Part shown: positions 41,244 to 48,871 of the stretch, piece after piece
How positions within the stretch are numbered: the stretch's first letter is position 1
Layout: every line of letters starts with the position of its first letter
Source of the DNA: Geothrix sp.
GTDB lineage: Bacteria; Acidobacteriota; Holophagae; Holophagales; Holophagaceae
NCBI GenBank assembly: GCA_030824075.1
Contig: JAVBYJ010000008.1
Coordinates: 1 to 48,871 of the forward strand
Reading direction: 5' to 3'
Length of the DNA: 48,871 nt
Translations under genes and position numbers: made by a program
Notes under the pieces: model-generated
Databases searched by the model: none
What the model was told of the DNA's origin: nothing
Seen by the model: only the letters and a program-made list of their open reading frames with translations

Positions 41244-43793
41244 ATGCGCCGCGTCTTGCTCGCCGCCTACGTCTGTCTCGCCCTGAGCTTGGGCGCCGCA
41301 GAAGCTCCCACCCCGAGCCAATTCCTGAAGCTGACGGTGGGCGCGGACCGCACCCTGGCGGACTACGGGCAGATCACGGCGTACTTCCGGGCCCTGGCAG
41401 CGGCGAGTCCGAGGGTGCAGATCGAGAACCTCGGTTCGACCACGAACGGCCATCCGCTGATCATGGCGATCATCAGCAGCGAGGCGAACCTTCGGAACAA
41501 GGCGCGGCACCAGGAGATCGCGAAGCGGCTGGCCGATCCCCGCGGACTCAGCGAGGCCCAGATCGAGGCGCTGGCGAAGGAAGGCAAGGCCATCGTGCTG
41601 GTGTCCTGCTCGATCCACGCCTCCGAGATCGCCGCCACCCAGATGGCCATGGAGTGGGCCCACGCCCTGGCCACGGCGAAGGACGCCGAAACGCTGCGCC
41701 GCCTCGACCAGGTGATCCTGCTGCTGGTGCCCAGCCTCAATCCAGACGGACAGGTGATGGAGACGGAGTACTACCGGAAGCAAGTCGGCACCCGGTACGA
41801 AGGCGGACGCCTGCCCTGGCTGTACCACCCCTATGTGGGCCACGACAACAACCGCGACTGGTACATGCTCACCCAGAAGGAATCCCTCGCCGTGAACCGC
41901 ATGGCCTACCACCAGTGGTTCCCCCAGGTGTGGCTGGACGAGCACCAGATGGGCGCCACGGGGCCGCGCATGTTCGTACCGCCCTACGCCAACCCCGTGG
42001 CGAAGGAAGTGCATCCCCTGGTGTGGCGCACGGTGGACCTGCTGGGCAGCACCATGAGCCTGCGGCTGGAAGAGGGCGGCAAGGCCGGCGTGGCCTATGG
42101 CACGATGTTCGACGCCTACTGGCCGGGTGGCACGAAGAACACCGGCTGGTGGAAGAACGTGGTGGGGCTGCTCACGGAGGTGGCCTCGGCGCGCCTGGCG
42201 AGCCCTGCCGACATCGACCCCACCGAACTCTCCGCCGGCGGCAAGGGCCTGGTGGAGTACAAACCCCAGGTGAACTTCCCGAACCCCTGGAAGGGCGGTC
42301 CCTGGCGGTTGCGCGACATCATGGACTACGAGCGCATCGCTTCCGACGCCCTGCTGGAAGCCTGCGCCAACCTGAAAGCCGACCTCCTGCGCAACCGGGC
42401 GCGCATGGCCCAGGCCAGCATCCAGGCCGGCGATCCCGCCTTCTTCTATCGCCTTCCCGTCGAGCAGCGGGACCCCGTCGCCGCAGCTCGCTTGGCCCAC
42501 CTCATGGCGGAGAACGGGGCCGAGGTGCGGGTGACGAAGGACGGGGCCTACCTGCTGCCCACAGCCCAACCCCTGGGCCGCTTCGTGAAGGAAATGATGG
42601 AACCGCAGCGCTATCCCGAAACCCGCCCCGCAGCCGGTGCGCCCCCCATGGCGCCTTACGACGTGGCCGCCTGGACCCTGCCCCTGATGATGGGGGTGCA
42701 GACGGAGAAGGTGCGGCTGAGCGAGGCTGAGCGGAATGACGCCCGCCTCCTCAAGGCGGACGACTGGCCAAAGGGTGGCGTGCTGGGCAGCGGCGCGGTG
42801 GCCGTGCTGGATCGGCGCGTCACGGCCGCCGCGGGCCTGCTCAACGAGGCGTTGAAAGCCGGGAACGCCCAAGTGGCTCTGGAGGGCTTCGAGGCCGAAG
42901 GCAAGCGTTTCGAGGCGGGCTCCGTGCTGCTGAAGGCGGACGCTGGCCTGGATCGGCTCGCGGCCCGGCACCACGTGGCCTTGCGCACCCTCAGTGGAAA
43001 ACCCGCCGTGAAACAGGCTGCTTTGAAGGCACCGAGGGTGGGTCTGCTGAAACCCTGGACCGGGTCCATGGACGAAGGTTGGACGCGCTGGATCCTCGAA
43101 CAGTACGGCTTCGCGCCGAAGAGCCTTGAACCCAAGGCCGTTCAGGCCGGAAAGCTGCGCGACACGCTGGATGTCATTGTGCTGCCGGATGTCAGCAAGT
43201 CCCAACTCCTGGAGGGGCGGTTCCGGCCCGAAGGCGAGGGGACCCGCCGCTTCATGGAAGAGGTGCCGCCTGAATACAGCGGTGGGTTGGGTAAGGAAGG
43301 CCTGAAGGCCCTGAAGGAATTCGTGGAGCAGGGCGGGACGGTGATCGCACTGTCCGCGAGTTCCGAACTGCTGATGGACGAGTGGACCCTGCCTGTGCGG
43401 AACGTCCTCCCCGGGGGCCGCGGGGGTGACGCGTTCGCCTGTCCTGGTTCGATTCTCCACATGCATTTCGACGCGACCCACCCTGTGGCCTTCGGCTTGC
43501 CCGCGGAGAGCCATGGGTTCATGGATGGCCGCCTCGCCTTTCAGACGTTGCCTGCTTCCCCCCAGAACCGCCGGGCTGTCATCGCTTCCTACCCTGACGA
43601 TGCCCGCGACATCCTGGCCAGCGGCTGGATCAAGGGTGCCGAGCACCTGGAGAGGAAGGGCGCCGCCGTGGCCGTGGAGCTCGGCAAGGGCAAGGTGGTG
43701 CTCTTCGGCTTCCGCGTGCAGCACCGCGCCCAGACAGAGGAGACCTTTAAACTGCTGTTCAACGCCCTCTACTGGAGTGCGATGGCAGAGTAG
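41244..43793 (+). CDS. large exported M14-family metallopeptidase
   Basis: 849 residues. A signal peptide (about 1-20) precedes an M14 carboxypeptidase domain (about 30-350). SIHASEIAATQMAMEW supplies the H-x-x-E zinc ligands, LDEHQMG the third histidine, and LLTEVAS a candidate catalytic Glu. The remaining 450 residues hold a class-I glutamine-amidotransferase-like fold (GLLKPWTGSMDEGWTRW, then a PPEYSGGLGKEGLKAL region), as in other large M14 proteins of Acidobacteria and Bacteroidetes. Likely a secreted or periplasmic peptidase. GGAGG lies before ATG 41244. Its last 31 bases are duplicated downstream. Confidence 0.85.
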   Translation: MRRVLLAAYVCLALSLGAAEAPTPSQFLKLTVGADRTLADYGQITAYFRALAAASPRVQIENLGSTTNGHPLIMAIISSEANLRNKARHQEIAKRLADPRGLSEAQIEALAKEGKAIVLVSCSIHASEIAATQMAMEWAHALATAKDAETLRRLDQVILLLVPSLNPDGQVMETEYYRKQVGTRYEGGRLPWLYHPYVGHDNNRDWYMLTQKESLAVNRMAYHQWFPQVWLDEHQMGATGPRMFVPPYANPVAKEVHPLVWRTVDLLGSTMSLRLEEGGKAGVAYGTMFDAYWPGGTKNTGWWKNVVGLLTEVASARLASPADIDPTELSAGGKGLVEYKPQVNFPNPWKGGPWRLRDIMDYERIASDALLEACANLKADLLRNRARMAQASIQAGDPAFFYRLPVEQRDPVAAARLAHLMAENGAEVRVTKDGAYLLPTAQPLGRFVKEMMEPQRYPETRPAAGAPPMAPYDVAAWTLPLMMGVQTEKVRLSEAERNDARLLKADDWPKGGVLGSGAVAVLDRRVTAAAGLLNEALKAGNAQVALEGFEAEGKRFEAGSVLLKADAGLDRLAARHHVALRTLSGKPAVKQAALKAPRVGLLKPWTGSMDEGWTRWILEQYGFAPKSLEPKAVQAGKLRDTLDVIVLPDVSKSQLLEGRFRPEGEGTRRFMEEVPPEYSGGLGKEGLKALKEFVEQGGTVIALSASSELLMDEWTLPVRNVLPGGRGGDAFACPGSILHMHFDATHPVAFGLPAESHGFMDGRLAFQTLPASPQNRRAVIASYPDDARDILASGWIKGAEHLERKGAAVAVELGKGKVVLFGFRVQHRAQTEETFKLLFNALYWSAMAE

Positions 43794-43909
43794 GCCCGCA
43801 GGCGAGATGATTCCCTCCCTGAGGGGCCCCGCTTCGGACGCTCCACAGGAGCGCCCTCCGCGACCCACAAGGTCGGGACTGTTCAACGCCCTCTACTGGA
43901 GTGCGATGG
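43755..43909 (+). repeat. 31-bp direct repeat of the M14 3' end, 93-bp spacer
   Basis: Bases 43755-43785 recur exactly at 43879-43909. They encode LFNALYWSAM, the end of the peptidase, then two different stops: AMAE-stop in the first copy and AMGE-stop in the second. The 93 bases between contain a CGGACGCTCC/GGAGCG hairpin and a CGACC/GGTCG hairpin. The repeat pair looks like a tail duplication or an insertion scar. Confidence 0.85.
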
Positions 43910-43968
43910 GGGAATGAGGCCGGTCGCGCGGCCTTGCTAGACTGTCCCCTCATCCATTCGGAGGTCCC

Positions 43969-44715
43969 ATGTTCCGCCTCGACGGCAAGATCGCTCTCGT
44001 CACCGGCGCCAGCCAGGGCATCGGCGAAGCCATCGCGAAGCAGCTCGCGGCTCAGGGGGCGACGGTGGTGTGCGCGGCCCGCACCCTGAGGAAGCTTCAG
44101 GATGTGGCGGATGCCATCCGGGAGGCCGGCGGCACATCGGATGTGCTGGAGGTGGACCTGTCCGACGTCGCTTCCGTGAGGGCCGCCGTGGCGACGACCG
44201 TGGAGCGCCACGGCGCCATCCACATCCTGGTGAACAACGCGGGCATCACCCGCGACAAACTGCTCATCCAGATGAAGGAAGAGGACTGGGACGCGGTGAT
44301 CGACACCAACCTCAAGGGTGCGTGGACGGCCATCCAGGCGGCCACCAAGCCCATGATGAAGCAGCGCTGGGGCCGCATCATCAACATCGCTTCCGTGGTG
44401 GGCCAGATGGGCAACCCGGGCCAGGCGAACTATGTGGCGGCCAAGGCAGGGCTCATCGGCCTCACCAAGTCCGTGGCGCGGGAACTCGCCAGCCGCAATG
44501 TCACGGCCAATGCCGTCACGCCGGGCTACATCGAAACGGCCATGACCGCGGGCCTCTCCGAGGAGGTGAAGGCCGAGTTCACCAAACAGATCCCCCTGGG
44601 CCGCATGGGCACCGGTGCGGATATCGCCGCCGCCGTGGCCTTCCTCGCCAGCGAAGAGGCGAGCTACATCACGGGCCAGGTTCTGAGCGTGAATGGCGGA
44701 ATGTTGATGGCCTGA
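43969..44715 (+). CDS. fabG: 3-oxoacyl-[ACP] reductase
   Basis: 248 residues, classical SDR. VTGASQGIGEAIA binds NADP(H); NNAGITRDKLL supplies the Asn; INIASVVG the Ser; ANYVAAKAG the catalytic Tyr and Lys, with all four residues of the active-site set present. VLSVNGGM near the end is typical of FabG. It reduces 3-oxoacyl-ACP in fatty-acid elongation. GGAGGT lies before ATG 43969. It is away from fabD and could be a secondary FabG, but the match is close. Confidence 0.9.
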   Translation: MFRLDGKIALVTGASQGIGEAIAKQLAAQGATVVCAARTLRKLQDVADAIREAGGTSDVLEVDLSDVASVRAAVATTVERHGAIHILVNNAGITRDKLLIQMKEEDWDAVIDTNLKGAWTAIQAATKPMMKQRWGRIINIASVVGQMGNPGQANYVAAKAGLIGLTKSVARELASRNVTANAVTPGYIETAMTAGLSEEVKAEFTKQIPLGRMGTGADIAAAVAFLASEEASYITGQVLSVNGGMLMA

Positions 44716-44722
44716 GCTGGCC

Positions 44723-46651
44723 ATGTACCGTTCCCTGCTCGACTTGATCCGTCGCGGATGGACCGCCTTCCGGATCCGCCGCCATTGGCCCTGGGTGCTG
44801 CTGGCCATCGGCCTTCCACTCTCGCTGCCGCCCGTGGGTTCCGGGTGCGCCGGGTTCTTGGCCTGGGCCGGCGGACTGGTCCTCCTGTTCCGGGGCCTGT
44901 ATTGGATATGGGTCAAGCTGCTGTTCCGGGTGTCGCGGCGGCTCTGGGTGATCCTCGCCCTGATGTCCGTGCTGCCGGTGGCGGCGCTGGCCCTGATGCT
45001 CATGTCCCTGAGCTGGCTTGGGCTGGGGGCGCAGGTGAGCCGGTCCACCCAGCAGACCCTGGGGGCGTGGGAAGAGGCACTGAAGATCGCCAACCGCGAG
45101 CACTCGGATGCCACGGCGCTGCAAGCCCTCCGCACCTATGGCGGGGCCTGGGTCGAGCATGTCCGAGAGCTGCCGGAGGGCGTTCCCGGCACCTTCCTGG
45201 GCATGGTCTGGGCCGACAGCCAGGATGCGGATCGGGGGGAAAGGCGGAAGGACACCTACCTGCGGGCGGTGCGGGAGGAACCGGGAGGCTACCGCATCCT
45301 CTCCCTCAACCTCGGGGTGCTCGGCGACCGTGCCCAGGCGCTGGCCGGGGGCCAAGTGGCCTTTCAATTGGTTCCCAAGAAGGCAGGCCGGGAGGGGAAG
45401 GAATCCCTGAAGATCCAGGCCGGTGGCCGTTCGAAGAAGGAGGCACCGATCCTCTTAGGGCAGGGGCAGGCCACGGCGGCCTGGACCAAGGGGCAGCCCC
45501 TTCAGGGCGGCGGCTTGTTCGCGCCCTTCAACCTGCCACCGTTGGCCTTCACGATCACGGACTGGTCCTCGGGCCGCCCCATGGTGCTCACCGCCACGCC
45601 GGAAACGAACCTCTACGCCCTGTTTGCGGGCTACCGCTCCGCCGATCAACAGGCGCTGTCCGAAGGCATCGTGAAGGCCATCGTGGTCGTCTCCCTGACG
45701 CTCATGGCCCTGGCCCTGGCCCAGGCTGCGGCGGCGGTGCTCGGACTGGTTCTGGCCTGGTCCCTCGGCCGGGCGGTCAACGACCTGCACGGGGGCGTGA
45801 ACCGCCTCAGCCGGGGCGATTTTTCCGCGCGCATCCGGCCCCGGGGCCGGGATCAGGTGGCCCAGCTCTCGTCGGCCTTCAACGAGATGGCCGGACGGCT
45901 CCAGATCGCGGCGTCTGAGCGAGAAGAGCGCCTGCGGATGGAAGAAGAATTGCGCGTGGCCCGCGAGGTCCAGATGCGCCTGCTGCCCGATCTGGAGGCC
46001 CTCCGGATGCCTTCCGTGCGGGCCACGATCCTGCCGGCCCGGGAGGTGGCGGGGGACTACTACGATCTGTTTCCATTGACGGACGGGAGTCTGGCCTTCC
46101 TGATCGCGGATGTCAGTGGCAAGGGCACCAGCGCCGCCTTCTACGCGGCGGAAACCAAGGGGGTCCTGTCGGCCCTGGACAAGCAGGCCCTCGATCCGGT
46201 GGAGGTGGCCGATCGCATGAACACCATCTGGTGCCAGGGGCATGGCCGCCATCTGTTTCTCACCCTGGTCTATGGCACCTTCCACCCTCGGACGGGACGG
46301 TACCAGTTCGTGCGGGCTGGCCATCCCTGCGCCTTCCTGCGGCGCGCGGAGGGTCAGGTCGCGCGACTGTACCCCCGGGGGATGGGCGTGGGCCTGAGCG
46401 CCAGCCGCTTCCGGGACGGGCTGGAACTCTGCGAGGGAACCCTGGAGCCTGGCGACAGCCTGATCTTCTACACGGATGGCCTGTCCGAAGCGCAGGCTCC
46501 CGATGACACCTTCTACGGAGAGGATCGCCTGGAGTTTCTGCTGGGCCACCCTTCGGACGACCTGCAGGCCTCCATCCTTGCGGACGTGGCGACCTTTACC
46601 GCCGGACGCCCGCTGGCGGACGACCTCACGCTGCTGATCCTGAGCCGCTGA
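44723..46651 (+). CDS. membrane HAMP-PP2C (SpoIIE/RsbU-type) phosphatase
   Basis: 642 residues. Three N-terminal hydrophobic segments (about 23-102), an extracytoplasmic sensor of about 210 residues (103-312), a membrane span (317-345), a HAMP domain (about 345-400), then a PP2C phosphatase with AGDYYDLF, IADVSGKG, YTDGLSEA and DDLTLLIL metal motifs. It would sense an envelope signal and dephosphorylate a STAS-type antagonist. The STAS gene here is 22 kb away, so pairing is open. It starts seven bases after fabG and is convergent with the kinase-TPR gene (one base between stops). Confidence 0.87.
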   Translation: MYRSLLDLIRRGWTAFRIRRHWPWVLLAIGLPLSLPPVGSGCAGFLAWAGGLVLLFRGLYWIWVKLLFRVSRRLWVILALMSVLPVAALALMLMSLSWLGLGAQVSRSTQQTLGAWEEALKIANREHSDATALQALRTYGGAWVEHVRELPEGVPGTFLGMVWADSQDADRGERRKDTYLRAVREEPGGYRILSLNLGVLGDRAQALAGGQVAFQLVPKKAGREGKESLKIQAGGRSKKEAPILLGQGQATAAWTKGQPLQGGGLFAPFNLPPLAFTITDWSSGRPMVLTATPETNLYALFAGYRSADQQALSEGIVKAIVVVSLTLMALALAQAAAAVLGLVLAWSLGRAVNDLHGGVNRLSRGDFSARIRPRGRDQVAQLSSAFNEMAGRLQIAASEREERLRMEEELRVAREVQMRLLPDLEALRMPSVRATILPAREVAGDYYDLFPLTDGSLAFLIADVSGKGTSAAFYAAETKGVLSALDKQALDPVEVADRMNTIWCQGHGRHLFLTLVYGTFHPRTGRYQFVRAGHPCAFLRRAEGQVARLYPRGMGVGLSASRFRDGLELCEGTLEPGDSLIFYTDGLSEAQAPDDTFYGEDRLEFLLGHPSDDLQASILADVATFTAGRPLADDLTLLILSR

Positions 46652-46652
46652 C

Positions 46653-48871
46653 CTACCGGATCGAGTCCCTCAGTTCCCGCATGATCTCCGGGGCCTGGAG
46701 GCGGGCCCCGCTGAGGGCCTTGGCGAAGAGCACCTTCGCCTCCTCGGCGCGACCTTCGCTCCGGGCCAGCCAGGCCTGGGCGCGGAGGATGTAGGGCGTT
46801 TCCTCGGTGGACAACATCCGACTGCGGTCCAGCAGGGCGCGGGCCATGCCGCGACGGCCGTCCCGAGCCAGGCACTCGGCCTCGCCGGCCAGGCAGTGGG
46901 CCTCCATGACGGCGTCCTTCAGTTCCTGGTGCAGGGCGAGGGACTGGCGGTAGAAGCTCCGGGCGGCCTCGTACTTGATCGCGGTGCGGTTCAGTTCGCC
47001 CAGGTTGTAGAGAGCAAGGGCTTCCATGGGACGCAGGCTCGTCTTGCGGGCCTGCTCGAGGAACTGGCGTTCCAGGGCTTCGGCTCGGTCGAGTTCCCCC
47101 CGGGCCTGGGAGACGCTGGCAAGGCCCATCAGCGTGTAGGCCAGTCCGTTCTGGTCGCCGATGGCGTCCCTCAGGGTCTGGGCCTTGCGATAGAACGCCT
47201 CGGCGCGGTCCAGGCCGCCGTCCTGGGCCAAGGCGAGGTCGCCGAGGTTATTGGTGATGAAGGATTCGCCCCATTTGTCGCCGTAGGCCTGCACGGTCTG
47301 CAAGGCGCCGAGGTAGCGTGTCTCGGCACCTTTGAGGTTGCCCCGGCCCTTCTCGATCACGGCGAGGTTGTTCAAGACCCGAGTGGCATTGAGCTTGTCG
47401 CCCACGGACTGGTTCAGGGCGAGGGCCAGCTGGTACTCGGCCTCCGCCTCGGAGGTCTTGTGCTGGCGTTGAAGGTTGACGCCAAGTGTCGTGTGGATGC
47501 CGGCTTCAAAGGACGTTTCGCCCAGTGCCTTCGCCAGATCCAGGGCCTCCCGGCCCGCCCGGTCGGAGGCCTCCCATTGGCCCCGGTCCCCATGGCGAAC
47601 GGACAGGTGGTGAAGTGCTTTCATCTCGTAGAAGCGGTTGCCCTGGGCGCGGGCCGCCCAGCGAGCCCACTGGAAGACCGGCTCCGGGGGGGCGTCCGCC
47701 AGGCGGCCGAGGCAGCGGGCGTAGCCCAGGACGGCTGGCGCAAAGTCAGGGGCCAGCTGTGCGGCCATCTGGAAGGCCGGGGCCGCGTCCTTGAATTCTC
47801 CGCGGTCCATCAGGTCGGCACCTCGCGCGTAGGCCTCGAGGGCCTGGGGCGGCACATCCGGGAGGGACACGCGAGACTGGGAGGCGAAGGGATCCACGGC
47901 CCTGAGGAGTTGGTCCGCGGCTTTGCGCACCAGGGGGAGAGAGACGGCGATCCGCTCGCCGGTTTCACGGGTCTCTCCCGTCTGGCGGACGGTGCCCTCC
48001 GCATCGCTCAGCACATAGGCCAGCAGGAAGGCCCCGCCGGGTCCTTTCGACAGGGTGCCGCTCAAGACCAGCTGGGCCCCGAGGGCGGAGGCGAGCCGGG
48101 CCTGGTCGGTGGGACCGAGGATCCCCTTGGGATCCAGGCGCAGGGCTGTTCGAGCCTTCGAGAGGCCTTCCAGATCGAGCGGGGCCAACTTGGGGTGTTC
48201 CCGGAGGGAGGTCTCCAGCATTTCAGGCAGCATCAGCTGCGCGACGGAGTCCAGGCTTGAATCTCCCGTGGCGTTCCTGAAGGGCAGCACGGCCAGGCGG
48301 GCCGGCCGCCGGCGGGTGAGGTCGGCAATGATGCCGCGGCCGAGGAACCAATTCACCGCACCGGCCAGGAGGAGGGCGCTCAGCACGGAGACCGCGGCCC
48401 AGCGCAGGAGGCTCTGTGGCCTCAGGAGACGCTCCATGGCTTCGGACACCTTCGCGGCGGTGGGCCGCTTGAAGGGGTGGGCCTCCAGCATCGTGCGCAG
48501 CAGGTCCGACGTGCCCGAGGGCAACCCCCGCACCTTCAGCTCCCGACGGGAGGAACCCTCGACGATGGCTCGCATGCGCACCCGTCCCTCGCCCGGGAAG
48601 GGATGCTCACCCGCCAGCAGCTCCCAGGCCACGATACCGAGGGAGAACACATCGCTGGAGGAACCCGCCGCCTGGCCCTGGATTTGTTCAGGAGAGGCAT
48701 AGCTCGGGCTTCCCATGAAGGTTCCAGCCTGGGTGAGCCGGTCCCAGCTGTGGGGCCCGGAGGCCTCCTGCCGGCTGGACGGCTTCCCGGCGGCGGGGTT
48801 CTCAGCGCCCGCTTCGTGGGTGTGCTCCGACGCTTCCAGCGCCTGGAGCAGCGCGAGGTTCGGCACCATGG
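46653..48871 (-). CDS. Ser/Thr protein kinase with TPR sensor, 5' end beyond the window (partial)
   Basis: At least 738 residues; the kinase N-lobe lies past the right edge. The kinase C-lobe is seen: SPSYASPEQIQGQ (APE region), SSDVFSLGIVAWELLAGEHPF and a later FKRPTAAKV. A membrane span (about 154-178) follows, then about 150 residues of a FlgO/adenylate-cyclase-like N-domain (LAVLPFRNATGD) and many TPR-type repeats from about 350 to 730. This is the Hanks-type kinase plus TPR layout common in Acidobacteria. The segment preceding the APE motif reads VPNLALLQAL where a DFG is expected, so the activity is uncertain. True start not visible. Confidence 0.8.
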   Translation of the reverse strand, partial: MVPNLALLQALEASEHTHEAGAENPAAGKPSSRQEASGPHSWDRLTQAGTFMGSPSYASPEQIQGQAAGSSSDVFSLGIVAWELLAGEHPFPGEGRVRMRAIVEGSSRRELKVRGLPSGTSDLLRTMLEAHPFKRPTAAKVSEAMERLLRPQSLLRWAAVSVLSALLLAGAVNWFLGRGIIADLTRRRPARLAVLPFRNATGDSSLDSVAQLMLPEMLETSLREHPKLAPLDLEGLSKARTALRLDPKGILGPTDQARLASALGAQLVLSGTLSKGPGGAFLLAYVLSDAEGTVRQTGETRETGERIAVSLPLVRKAADQLLRAVDPFASQSRVSLPDVPPQALEAYARGADLMDRGEFKDAAPAFQMAAQLAPDFAPAVLGYARCLGRLADAPPEPVFQWARWAARAQGNRFYEMKALHHLSVRHGDRGQWEASDRAGREALDLAKALGETSFEAGIHTTLGVNLQRQHKTSEAEAEYQLALALNQSVGDKLNATRVLNNLAVIEKGRGNLKGAETRYLGALQTVQAYGDKWGESFITNNLGDLALAQDGGLDRAEAFYRKAQTLRDAIGDQNGLAYTLMGLASVSQARGELDRAEALERQFLEQARKTSLRPMEALALYNLGELNRTAIKYEAARSFYRQSLALHQELKDAVMEAHCLAGEAECLARDGRRGMARALLDRSRMLSTEETPYILRAQAWLARSEGRAEEAKVLFAKALSGARLQAPEIMRELRDSIR

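Noticed and set aside
41196..43886. 896-codon minus-strand open frame opposite the M14 peptidase
   Set aside because: Antisense shadow; low-complexity His/Gln/Arg content and no recognisable motif.
1..48871. tRNA or rRNA genes, transposases, integrases, prophage genes
   Set aside because: I scanned the intergenic gaps and gene set and saw no such signal; all long gaps are explained by repeats, hairpins or short leaders.

Overview
The window is GC-rich (roughly two-thirds G+C by eye), tightly packed bacterial chromosome with short or overlapping gene boundaries. No intergenic stretch exceeds 300 bases. The gene set points to a diderm, respiring bacterium: LPS heptose genes, a lone type IV pilus/type II secretion ATPase with a PilR-like regulator and pilin-like protein, an 11-gene complex I lacking the NADH-oxidising module, and a two-subunit 2-oxoacid:ferredoxin oxidoreductase. 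I read this as Acidobacteriota, probably class Holophagae (Geothrix/Holophaga-like). That is inference from gene content and codon style, not a database match. No rRNA, tRNA, CRISPR array, insertion sequence or prophage gene is visible.

Layout. 85-1344: cysteine desulfidase-like gene. 1345-4084 (minus): reduced peptide-type ABC importer (two short permeases and a binding protein, no ATPase). 4196-5956: MdlA-like ABC exporter half, followed by three tandem copies of a 78-bp hairpin-bearing repeat. 6209-7840 (minus): PilB/GspE ATPase. 7975-18867: nuoABCDHIJKLMN in one run, closed by a palindrome and a terminator. 19083-20936: ATP synthase accessory genes and the Fo subunits a and c, with a hairpin-rich gap before atpE and a terminator after it. 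The b and F1 genes are elsewhere. 21014-23713: a three-gene signalling cluster (uncharacterised protein, STAS protein, receiver-PP2C phosphatase). 23710-29264: LPS/envelope genes (hldD, two glycosyltransferases, a DUF6165 protein) plus a DMT transporter and a DUF1573 protein. 29344-31403: PilR-like sigma-54 activator and pilin. 31400-34501: yceD-rpmF-plsX-fabD, interrupted by two different palindromic intergenic elements. 34664-37882: korA-korB-like genes and a ferritin-like protein. 37892-41158: heme-binding membrane protein, methyltransferase, a beheaded SdpR-type repressor with a short SdpI-like partner, a hydrolase and a small exported protein. 41244-43793: large M14 metallopeptidase whose 3' end is partly duplicated downstream. 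43969-46651: fabG and a membrane PP2C phosphatase. 46653-right edge (minus): Ser/Thr kinase-TPR protein cut by the window end.

How the parts fit. Complex I without NuoEFG cannot use NADH by the usual route. The KorAB-type enzyme makes reduced ferredoxin, so a ferredoxin-driven proton pump feeding quinone is a reasonable hypothesis. The Fo a/c genes follow directly and would use the resulting gradient; the c-subunit motif looks proton-type. A recurring theme is structured intergenic DNA: at least five separate hairpin-rich elements lie between or after operons, and their spread through the genome is the most open question in the window.
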